DNA of 23,634 nucleotides from a virus. Below the pieces are notes generated by a model. It was not told the DNA's origin. It worked only from the letters and a program-made list of their open reading frames with translations, and searched no databases. Positions 12,754 through 19,362 of this stretch are shown in pieces (position 1 is the first letter of the stretch; the number at the start of each line of letters is the position of its first letter). Made by a program: the position numbers and the translations under genes. The stretch covers positions 1-23,634 of the IMG/VR virus record IMGVR_UViG_3300007722_000112. One strand, given 5' to 3'.

Positions 12754-12766
12754 TTACAACACTATG
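12729..12766 (+). repeat. 15-bp perfect inverted repeat covering promoter and start codon
   Basis: CATAGTGTTGTAAAT (12729-12743) and ATTTACAACACTATG (12752-12766) are exact reverse complements with an 8-nt loop. The right arm ends with the ATG start codon of the following gene, and the left arm starts within the -35 box. Confidence 0.92.
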
Positions 12767-13531
12767 AACTCATTCTCACATTCAGGAACATTCGGCGATT
12801 TAATTTACTCCCTTGCTATGGTCAAGCACTTAGGTGGAGGAGATTTTTATTTGCGTCTTAACGATATGGATCGTATGGCACACCGTGTATTAGGTGCACC
12901 AAATGCTGGCGATCACAAGGGCGAGATGACCGAAGCCCAGTTCGAAGCACTCCGACCTTTAATAGAAAGTCTTCCTTATATCAACAGTTTTAAACCATAC
13001 AACGGTGAAGAAATTACACACGACCTAGGCGAGTGTGGTTTTGAAATTGTTAAACAAAACGGTAACTACATGTATTCGTATGCTACCTGATTAGGTCTCG
13101 ACTTTTATAAACATTATAAAGAATTCATGTATCAGCCTTGGTTAGAAATCAAAGACGCTATTCGTATTCCTGGTAAGCCAATTGTGGTCAATCGTGTTAA
13201 TAGACACCTGTATGGATGTGATCCCGATGCTAAAGCATGGAAAGATTTCTTTAAAAAAGGACTGTCGGACATGGCAGTATATGTAGGGAAAGAAAGTGAA
13301 CATGCATGGTTTGAGCAAAGCCTAGGTATTAAAATTCAGCATTATAAAACTGAAAATATTTTAGAAGTTGCACAAGTGATTGCAGGCGCAGAACAATTTA
13401 TAGGTAGTCAAAGCATGTGCCTAAGTATTGCATTAGGCTTAGGAAAAACTACACTATGCGAATGCCGCAAAGATTTACCTTTACAAAGAAATGAATGTTA
13501 TTTTATCAGACCCAATGTCCACTACTTCTAA
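12764..13531 (+). pseudogene. Glycosyltransferase-9-like gene interrupted by one TGA
   Basis: The frame runs 255 codons from the ATG at 12764 to the stop at 13531, with a single in-frame TGA at 13088-13090; both halves align with the intact paralogue that follows. The N-terminal SHSGTFGDLIYSLAMVKHLGGGDFYLRL and the C-terminal FIGSQSMCLSIALGLGK blocks resemble the nucleotide-sugar fold of heptosyltransferase-like (GT9) proteins. The paralogue has Ser where the TGA stands (YAT-stop-LGLD against YASSQGVD). Outcomes are a dead gene, two separately made halves (a second ATG is at 13127), or read-through. Everything after the TGA remains open and conserved, so the lesion is recent or tolerated. A nearly leaderless start at a palindrome is described separately. 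Confidence 0.75.
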
Positions 13532-14312
13532 TCTATCTTTTACCCACTCAGGCACATTAGGTGATGTGCTTACTAGTTTATCCGTTGTTAAATTGTTAGG
13601 CGGCGGCGATTATTATCTTCGTCTTAACAACATGGATAATGTTGTTAAACAGTACCTCGGCTGGCCTGGCTCTGGTATTCACAGCGGTCGTATGACACAA
13701 CAAGACTTTGATATGTTAGAATCTTTAATGACTAGCCAAAGTTATATTAAAAGTTTTCAAGTATGGCAAGGACAAGAAGTTACTAACGTATTTGAAGAAC
13801 AATGTCTTCATCATCAAGCAAGTGGTATTTGGCCTAGGAACTTCAGTAATCAATATGCATCTAGCCAAGGTGTTGATATGGAGGCAAACTTTGAAGCACT
13901 TCAGCAACGTTCCTGGTTAGAGTGCAAAGACCCCATTCGCATTCCGGGACGCCCTATTGTTATTAGTCGTAATGAGAAATATTTAGACGGCGCACCTATC
14001 TTTAATCCGCAATGGAAAGAATGGATTGACATGGGGCTAGCAGATCAATGTGTGTTTGTAGGACACGAAGGCGAACACGCTTGGTTTGAAGATTTATACA
14101 AGTGTGAAGTCGATTACTATAACACAGAAGACCTGCTACACTTATCAAGAGTATTAGCAGGTTGTGATTTGTTTATAGGTAATCAAAGCATGCCAGGAAC
14201 TATGGCAAGTATTTGTTTGGGCAAAACTAGTCGAATTGAATTGCGTAAGAACGAAACTTACAACAATAACGAATTTATATATCCTTACAGAATCAATATT
14301 TCTTATTTTTAA
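13491..14312 (+). CDS. Glycosyltransferase-9-like protein, tandem paralogue
   Basis: The 273-residue product repeats the preceding gene: LSFTHSGTLGDVLTSLSVVK (about 15-34), LLGGGDYYLRLNNMD, SWLECKDPIRIPGRPIV (about 140-157), FVGHEGEHAWFEDLY, and FIGNQSMPGTMASICLGKT (about 232-250). The GTLGD start and the late GNQS...A...LG block are reminiscent of GT9 heptosyltransferases, in which the second motif binds the nucleotide sugar; I hold this as a moderate inference. The start is either 13491 or ATG 13515, which aligns better with the paralogue; both overlap the end of the upstream gene. A role in modifying the Thr/Ser-rich fibre or host surface sugars fits the position beside the fibre gene. It ends tail to tail, overlapping the next gene by 4 nt. 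Confidence 0.7.
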   Translation: MNVILSDPMSTTSNLSFTHSGTLGDVLTSLSVVKLLGGGDYYLRLNNMDNVVKQYLGWPGSGIHSGRMTQQDFDMLESLMTSQSYIKSFQVWQGQEVTNVFEEQCLHHQASGIWPRNFSNQYASSQGVDMEANFEALQQRSWLECKDPIRIPGRPIVISRNEKYLDGAPIFNPQWKEWIDMGLADQCVFVGHEGEHAWFEDLYKCEVDYYNTEDLLHLSRVLAGCDLFIGNQSMPGTMASICLGKTSRIELRKNETYNNNEFIYPYRINISYF

Positions 14313-15115
14313 TTTTTCAATTGTTTTTCGAAAAATTCTTTTGTGCGCTTCTCAGCGTCCTGGGCTGCATTGGCATCGTACTTAATCGTATACCCGTAAC
14401 GATTAATGTAATTTAATCCAGGTGTATCAAAACCGTGATGAACGCTAGGGTAAATTTTTAAGTCGATATTCGGATTTTCATTGGCGAGATAATCGCAAAA
14501 AAATGGAGGTGTCCAGTCATCTGAATCACCAACTAAAATTAAAGTTGGAATTTTGGCTTTGACATGTTCCGGTTTGCAGGACGGATAGTATGCAACAGCC
14601 GCTGAAATATTTATATTTTGATACACATCCCTAGGAGTTTCTAATTTAAATATGTAAAGATTTCCCCCGTCCCCGGCCAAATTTAATGCTGCAACTGCTC
14701 CCATGCTATATCCAATTACACCAACTTTACCTTTATGCCAAGGTTGTTTCTTGACCCATTCCGCAGTTTTTAGTACATCCTCAAGTCTGTCATTATTGGT
14801 AACATTTACGAGACCACTACTGCTGCAAGCCGTATTGAATCCTCGACTTCGCAGACTATCTGGCTGTACGACATTGTAGCCCCAGTCATTTAATTTATTT
14901 TTCCAATCTAAATATGCACCATTAAGCCCGGAGCAACCGTGTGCATATATCACTGTAGGACTCGGGTTTTCGAGGGCATATGTGTTTATGATTAATGATA
15001 CTTCTTTGGGCTTTTGGGTTGGTAGCGGATTTAGTTGCTTATACCGAAGAGTATCGGTAGTAACACACCCGGCTAATGCAAATATTAAAACTAATAGTAA
15101 AAATACTCGTTTCAT
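14309..15115 (-). CDS. Lipoprotein alpha/beta hydrolase (dienelactone hydrolase-like)
   Basis: Residues 1-17 are a lipoprotein signal: MKR, a hydrophobic core and a lipobox LAGC with Cys17. The mature part has alpha/beta-hydrolase features: an oxyanion-type HGCSG (59-63), the nucleophile elbow GYSMG (Ser137), GDSDDW with a catalytic Asp candidate at 197-200, and HHGF with His226/227. This matches the dienelactone hydrolase family (PF01738), which cleaves ester or lactone bonds. The enzyme would be anchored to a membrane facing the periplasm, so it may act on envelope lipids, surface polysaccharide esters or an antibiotic-like substrate. A phage gene of this kind is unusual. Its ATG overlaps the stop of the nucleotidase gene (TAATG) with AAAGG upstream; it closes a three-gene operon. 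Confidence 0.88.
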   Translation of the reverse strand: MKRVFLLLVLIFALAGCVTTDTLRYKQLNPLPTQKPKEVSLIINTYALENPSPTVIYAHGCSGLNGAYLDWKNKLNDWGYNVVQPDSLRSRGFNTACSSSGLVNVTNNDRLEDVLKTAEWVKKQPWHKGKVGVIGYSMGAVAALNLAGDGGNLYIFKLETPRDVYQNINISAAVAYYPSCKPEHVKAKIPTLILVGDSDDWTPPFFCDYLANENPNIDLKIYPSVHHGFDTPGLNYINRYGYTIKYDANAAQDAEKRTKEFFEKQLKN

Positions 15116-15627
15116 TACTGTACCTTTCTTGCTTCTAAAAATAATTCCGCAACTTGATCAAGGGCTTTCTGATAGTCCTTGGTTACACGAACAGTAATGC
15201 CACCTACAGATTCCCATTGTTGGCAGTTATCAATTCTATCGTCAACAAGAATATCACTTGACTTGCAGTGATTTTGTTTGTCTTCTGAGTAAGGTCCAAA
15301 GTGAACAGGAATGTCAGGATATCTCTCTTGTGCCCAAAGTACTTTATCCCAAAACGCCCAGTGTACATCGTTGTAATGAGGAATAGCAGTTAGGAATAAT
15401 AGTTCATATCCTGCTTCATCTCTAAATTGACGAGCAAGATTAACCATGTCGTCTGCTTGTGGCATTTTTGGTAACTGTCGAAATATGCGTTGATTATTAC
15501 GGATTTTTTCCCAATCACTAGGAGAGTACATAGCAGTAGGATCATCAAGCCTGTAACCGATAAAGTCTCCAACGCCTGCGTTCCAATCGGCTACTACACC
15601 GTCCATGTCTAAATAAATTGTATTCAT
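15115..15627 (-). CDS. HAD-family 5'(3')-deoxyribonucleotidase
   Basis: The 170-residue protein has HAD motif I at the very N-terminus, DMDGVVAD (Asp7 nucleophile, Asp9), motif II FLTAIP (Thr80), a Lys near 117-122 and motif IV SSDILVDDRIDN (Asp129, Asp130). The C1-cap region and the DILVDDR...NCQQW ending match phage and bacterial 5'(3')-deoxyribonucleotidases (NT5C family), which dephosphorylate dNMPs and may tune nucleotide pools during phage synthesis. Because motif I begins at residue 5, the ATG at 15627 must be the start. There is no Shine-Dalgarno; a TAGACA-17-TATAAT promoter ends 5 nt before the ATG. It follows the nucleotidyltransferase by 15 nt and overlaps the lipoprotein gene by one base. 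Confidence 0.88.
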   Translation of the reverse strand: MNTIYLDMDGVVADWNAGVGDFIGYRLDDPTAMYSPSDWEKIRNNQRIFRQLPKMPQADDMVNLARQFRDEAGYELLFLTAIPHYNDVHWAFWDKVLWAQERYPDIPVHFGPYSEDKQNHCKSSDILVDDRIDNCQQWESVGGITVRVTKDYQKALDQVAELFLEARKVQ

Positions 15628-15632
15628 GCTAT

Positions 15633-15661
15633 ATTATAACATTTATATACTCATTTGTCTA
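15633..15661 (-). promoter_or_regulatory. Candidate promoter directly abutting the nucleotidase start codon
   Basis: On the minus strand TAGACA (15661 to 15656), 17-bp spacer, TATAAT (15638 to 15633), then ATAGC and the ATG at 15627. A late-like TATAAATG (15647 to 15640) overlaps the spacer. Either would give a leader of zero to seven nucleotides. Confidence 0.5.
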
Positions 15662-16329
15662 TCGTGTAATTTACCAATCGCATCCATGAGTTTGCCTACT
15701 TGTCCGTCGTTACGCAGTGCTTTGAATACTAGATTAGGGACACCAAATTCACCTGCTTGTGCAAGACCAGCCTTACGATACATTTTTAACATGTCTTTAA
15801 TATTGCGACACATTTCTAAATTTCCCGTAGCAATTGCACCGTCAATTGCTCGTTCCCAGATAGCAAATACTCGTTCTACTTCTGGTTTGTCATATTTGAC
15901 TGCATCTTGAGTAGGACGATTAATCCATTCACCTTTGATAACAGAGTAACTGCTACTAACTGGAGGATGGTCTACATCTTCTACATATAGTTCAACAGGA
16001 ACACCTGCAATATTAATATCATGTTGTTGTGCCCAGAGTTTGCGTTTTGCATCAAACAATTCGTCTACTGCAACGTCGCAGTTAACTTGACTGTAGGGAA
16101 CAATTAGGTGTAGGTCTAAATCGCTATGTTTGGTATAGTTGTAATTAACTTGACTACCTGAAACTACTAAATTTAACAAAGTAACATCTAAATCTAAAAA
16201 TGCATAAAATTCTTTTGCAATTTTTAATAGTGCAACTCTTACATTAGATCGTAAGTGATCGTCCTTCCATAATACAGGATTTAAGGTGCTGTGGATCTCG
16301 ATAGGATCAGTATATTCAAACATGCTCAT
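15643..16329 (-). CDS. Pol beta-superfamily nucleotidyltransferase
   Basis: With the ATG at 16329 the product is 228 residues. GSQ (58-60) followed by HSDLDLHLIV (68-77, metal-binding Asp70 and Asp72) and VPVELYVED (110-118, third acidic residue Glu113) is the signature of the Pol beta nucleotidyltransferase fold. The target is unknown: it could be a protein, RNA or small molecule. Related stand-alone enzymes occur in large marine T4-like phages. Residues after about 120 form a helical domain. An upstream TTG at 16359 would extend the frame by 10 codons but overlaps the divergent gene; the chosen ATG has AATAAATA 5 nt before it and no Shine-Dalgarno. It heads the three-gene minus-strand operon. 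Confidence 0.85.
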   Translation of the reverse strand: MSMFEYTDPIEIHSTLNPVLWKDDHLRSNVRVALLKIAKEFYAFLDLDVTLLNLVVSGSQVNYNYTKHSDLDLHLIVPYSQVNCDVAVDELFDAKRKLWAQQHDINIAGVPVELYVEDVDHPPVSSSYSVIKGEWINRPTQDAVKYDKPEVERVFAIWERAIDGAIATGNLEMCRNIKDMLKMYRKAGLAQAGEFGVPNLVFKALRNDGQVGKLMDAIGKLHDRQMSI

Positions 16330-16334
16330 ATCTT

Positions 16335-16342
16335 TATTTATT
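16335..16342 (-). promoter_or_regulatory. Late-type promoter box before the nucleotidyltransferase gene
   Basis: AATAAATA (16342 to 16335, 7 of 8 against TATAAATA), then AAGAT and ATG at 16329. It faces away from a similar box at 16348-16353 on the other strand. Confidence 0.45.
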
Positions 16343-16347
16343 TCCGG

Positions 16348-16353
16348 TAAATA
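16348..16353 (+). promoter_or_regulatory. Late-type promoter box before the YqgE gene
   Basis: TAAATA (16348-16353), TTTCA, then ATG at 16359: the same 5-nt spacing as the minus-strand cases. No Shine-Dalgarno is present. Confidence 0.4.
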
Positions 16354-16358
16354 TTTCA

Positions 16359-16919
16359 ATGATTGAAAAGAAAGACCTAACCGGACAAATTATTGCATCT
16401 CGCCCAAATAACGCAGATACTTATTTTTCCAAATCTGTTATCATAGTAGGAAAACACAGTCCGACAGGATCGTGGGGTCTCGTAGTCAATAAACCTACCG
16501 AAAAAATTACATTAGATCATATAATGCGGCAAACTGGAATACTTTCTAAAAAAGAAGATAAGGTCTATATAGGAGGTCCGGTAGACACTAATAGAGTATA
16601 TATTGTACATACCTTAGATTGGACTGCACCTACTACAATGCAAATTACCAAAGATATAGGTGTTACTACTGACATATCTATACTGGCCGCAATTGCAGGT
16701 AACGAAGGGCCTGCATTATTTAGAACATGCTTGGGTATATGCCAATGGGCACCTAAACAACTTGACGGAGAATATTTTAGTCAAGAGCCATGGAGTCCTG
16801 CCGATAGTTGGGTAGATGCTCCTGCTACAATAGAGGCAGTGTTTCATTTAAACGAAGAAGATCAATGGATACACGGAATTGATTATATTACCAAAAATAA
16901 TATATCTAATTGGTTTTAG
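16359..16919 (+). CDS. yqgE: YqgE/AlgH family protein (UPF0301/DUF179)
   Basis: The full 186-residue length and motifs match the bacterial YqgE/AlgH family: LTGQIIASRP near the start, SWGLVVNKPTEKITL (38-52), KVYIGGPVDTNRVYIVHT (68-85), ITTDI-like strand, and the late GICQWAPKQLDGEYF...WSPADS (126-150), which corresponds to the conserved G-x-x-W-x-P-x-QL-x-x-E block. The family's molecular function is unsettled; AlgH was linked to alginate regulation in Pseudomonas. Finding a whole copy in a phage suggests capture from a proteobacterial host, although its AT-rich codons match its neighbours, so capture is not recent. It is divergent from the nucleotidyltransferase and ends tail to tail, overlapping the helicase stop by 4 nt. 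Confidence 0.9.
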   Translation: MIEKKDLTGQIIASRPNNADTYFSKSVIIVGKHSPTGSWGLVVNKPTEKITLDHIMRQTGILSKKEDKVYIGGPVDTNRVYIVHTLDWTAPTTMQITKDIGVTTDISILAAIAGNEGPALFRTCLGICQWAPKQLDGEYFSQEPWSPADSWVDAPATIEAVFHLNEEDQWIHGIDYITKNNISNWF

Positions 16920-18364
16920 TCTTTTTCGGGACTAAACGCATTTAACATATCTCTAGCATTTCTTGTAGGCATGCTCGATTTTGCAATCTTAGAAACTGGC
17001 ATTCCTTTTGTAGGATCTATTTCGCCTGTTTCGGGATCTACGTTAGTACTAGTTACTAAACTTGTTTTCTTTAACCCGTCAATTAGCGCACTACTTGCTG
17101 CACTACGCTGACTTGCAAAACTTTGCTCTTCTGCTTCTTCACCTAGGTCATTAATGCGTAATGTATCAATGTTAAATTCCAAATCAACTTTTTGACCAAC
17201 ACCGCTTGATGACCGAGTTTTCATAAACTGAATTTGATAGCGGCCTCGCTCACGCATTGCTCGGCTTGTAAAGATACCAATAACGTTGTCTGCTGTTTGA
17301 ATCTTACTCAGGCCCCCGCTGATGTGACTGTGATCAAATTCAACTTCCTCAACTGCTGAACGATTTAACTGTGCCGCAGTGACTACTACTGACTGCGTTT
17401 CCATAGCAAAGTTACGAAGTTCTTCTGATACATATTTGTCTTTAACAAACAGATCACTTGGACTAACTTTAACAGATAGCGGCATCATAAGGTCTAAGTA
17501 GTCTACTAAAATAATGTCAGGTTTTTTTCCTGTTTTAACCTGAAATTCTTTTAAATATGACCGCAAATCGTTACAATTCTTACCTGAAGGCATGTACTTT
17601 ATCTGCATTCCACCGGCACGTCGACCTGTCATCTTAACCTTCATTTCTACATCATCAATGTTGCGGAAAATTTCTTTGGCTGCAATATCGGTAATCATCG
17701 AGTCAATCCGCATACTTACTAACTCTTCCGAAAGTTCGAATGTAAAGTAGACAACATTTAAACCGGCAAGTGAAAAGTTTACACCTAAGTTTGCTAAGAA
17801 CAATGACTTGCCGCCACCTGACCCGGCAGCGAAAATATTAAGTTCGCCTCTTTTAAAACCACCGTATAACTTTCTATCAATGCTTGGCCAGCCAGTTGAA
17901 ATCTGTCCATTATTGTCTTTCATTCGCAACAATCGAGCACGAGGATCATCCCAGTAATCAGTTCCCATATCTCTGCTCAAACTAATTTGAATAGCGTCTT
18001 TAATCAGTTTCTCAACCGGATTGTACTCACCTTTTTCCAACATATCTGCTGATTTAAGAATCGCTCTCTCAAGGCCTTTATGCCTGCTAAAAGTTTCAAA
18101 TTCATTTAGCAACCATTCATAGTTTTCCTTTGCAAGCGCAACAGATTCGAACGAATTACTAGTAGATGCATTAACAATGGTAACTTCTGGCATTACCTTG
18201 TAATCGTCAACATATTTGGTAATAAAGGTTGCCGCATCTTGATAACGCTTGTCAAAGTTTTCCGGATCGAAAATGTTTTGACAGCGTACAAAAGTTTCTG
18301 CATCTCCTAAAAACATTTCGAGATACAGTTTTTGCATCTCTGCATTATAGTTTGGTTTATTCAT
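16916..18364 (-). CDS. 41: Replicative DNA helicase, T4 gp41-like (DnaB family)
   Basis: The 482-residue protein has the RecA-type ATPase core of hexameric replicative helicases: Walker A AGSGGGKS (180-187), the FELSEE segment (209-214), Walker B IILVDYLD (284-291), VTAAQLNR (328-335) and a likely arginine finger in MKTRSSSG (Arg384). The N-terminal 150 residues are the helical collar domain that contacts the primase. It moves 5' to 3' on the lagging strand ahead of the T4-type replisome. The C-terminal 80 residues are polar and probably flexible. Its ATG lies inside the last codons of the primase gene (8-nt overlap), so the pair is made together and forms the primosome. Confidence 0.94.
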   Translation of the reverse strand: MNKPNYNAEMQKLYLEMFLGDAETFVRCQNIFDPENFDKRYQDAATFITKYVDDYKVMPEVTIVNASTSNSFESVALAKENYEWLLNEFETFSRHKGLERAILKSADMLEKGEYNPVEKLIKDAIQISLSRDMGTDYWDDPRARLLRMKDNNGQISTGWPSIDRKLYGGFKRGELNIFAAGSGGGKSLFLANLGVNFSLAGLNVVYFTFELSEELVSMRIDSMITDIAAKEIFRNIDDVEMKVKMTGRRAGGMQIKYMPSGKNCNDLRSYLKEFQVKTGKKPDIILVDYLDLMMPLSVKVSPSDLFVKDKYVSEELRNFAMETQSVVVTAAQLNRSAVEEVEFDHSHISGGLSKIQTADNVIGIFTSRAMRERGRYQIQFMKTRSSSGVGQKVDLEFNIDTLRINDLGEEAEEQSFASQRSAASSALIDGLKKTSLVTSTNVDPETGEIDPTKGMPVSKIAKSSMPTRNARDMLNAFSPEKD

Positions 18365-19349
18365 CTAAGTTTTCTAGTTTTTTCTTTAGTAGTTGTATTT
18401 TTATCTTGTTCGTTTCTTTGTAGTTAATAATTGTAAGTAGTGTATATAGCCTACCATATTTCTTAACTGCATCGGCACAATCTTTTATATCTGATTCCCA
18501 CGGCGGAATACTAACCGCCCATTCATTTTCTAATGCCGCTGTTATTATTTTTGCCCCGGGTTTATCTCTGTCCGGTACTACAATAACTGTTTTACCCAAC
18601 ATTTTTATTCTTGCTATTTGTGTTGCATTAGGTTCGTTATGCATAATTGCCACTCCGTCTACTGCAATGGCATCAAACTGTCCTTCTACTACTAATACAT
18701 ATTCTCTATCATCTTGTTGCGGATCTACGTTGAATACATATCCGGCCTGTGCATCAGTTAGGTATTTTGGTTTACCTTCAGTTATCTTTCTTCCAGTCCA
18801 TCCTACTGTCTCTTGATTGCAGTAGAAGGGCAAAAGTAATCGATCTCTATAACCATTTTCTGGACTCCAATGCCAGTTGTACCAATCTAATTCCATACCT
18901 CGATTAACTATATAATCAGCACAGGCAATAACATCCGAATTAGGATCTTCTTCTAACCATTCAATTATCGGCTTGCTATCTTTAGGAAGCAATCTTGGCT
19001 CTAGGTTAAAATTTATAACTGGGGTTTTTACTACCTCTGCGTCTTCTTTAGATCGCAATGCCTCTAGATTTAATTTGGTTATTTCGTCATTGGCCATACC
19101 CATCCAACGAAACAGGTCTTTTGTATTCTTACTTAGTAGTCTGCCCGGGCTCCATCCTGCTTTAAAATTACAATTGAAGCAGTGATATTGAAATCCTTCT
19201 TCGTTAAAAAGAACCCCGCCACGTTTTCTAGTGTCTGTTTTTTCGCCTCTATTGTGACAGCAGACTGCATTAAAACTTGTCCAACCGCTAGGAGTAGCCT
19301 TTCTTTTACCAGGTAAGAAAGTTTGTACAGTTGATTGTATGAGGTTCAT
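18357..19349 (-). CDS. 61: DNA primase, T4 gp61-like (DnaG family)
   Basis: The 330-residue protein has an N-terminal zinc-binding domain with ligands in VCCHNRG (Cys30/31, His32) and YHCFNCNF (Cys57, Cys60). The middle region includes RDRLLLPFY (168-176), then a TOPRIM core: VVEGQFDAIAV (Glu222), VVPDRDKPG (Asp260, Asp262) and WESDIKDCADAVKKYG. This is the layout of gp61/DnaG primases that synthesise RNA primers for Okazaki fragments. The gene overlaps gp41 by 8 nt. The ATG follows the virion-protein stop by 9 nt, has no Shine-Dalgarno, and has TTAAAATA 5 nt upstream. Confidence 0.93.
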   Translation of the reverse strand: MNLIQSTVQTFLPGKRKATPSGWTSFNAVCCHNRGEKTDTRKRGGVLFNEEGFQYHCFNCNFKAGWSPGRLLSKNTKDLFRWMGMANDEITKLNLEALRSKEDAEVVKTPVINFNLEPRLLPKDSKPIIEWLEEDPNSDVIACADYIVNRGMELDWYNWHWSPENGYRDRLLLPFYCNQETVGWTGRKITEGKPKYLTDAQAGYVFNVDPQQDDREYVLVVEGQFDAIAVDGVAIMHNEPNATQIARIKMLGKTVIVVPDRDKPGAKIITAALENEWAVSIPPWESDIKDCADAVKKYGRLYTLLTIINYKETNKIKIQLLKKKLENLDE

Positions 19350-19354
19350 GCATA

Positions 19355-19362
19355 TATTTTAA
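19355..19362 (-). promoter_or_regulatory. AT-rich late-like box before the primase gene
   Basis: TTAAAATA (19362 to 19355), TATGC, then ATG at 19349. It is the weakest match of the five (6 of 8 to TATAAATA), but has the same spacing. Confidence 0.3.

Noticed and set aside
13088-13090. Genome-wide reassignment of TGA
   Set aside because: Other genes here end at TGA, including ATGA junctions, so TGA works as a stop.
14311-14337. Bidirectional terminator at the 14309-14312 convergence (AATTTTT/AAAAATT)
   Set aside because: The stem is pure A/T with a 13-nt loop and lies inside coding sequence, too weak to call.
15390-15572. Second minus-strand frame inside the nucleotidase gene
   Set aside because: It is a shadow frame with no start signal; the nucleotidase motifs occupy the other frame throughout.
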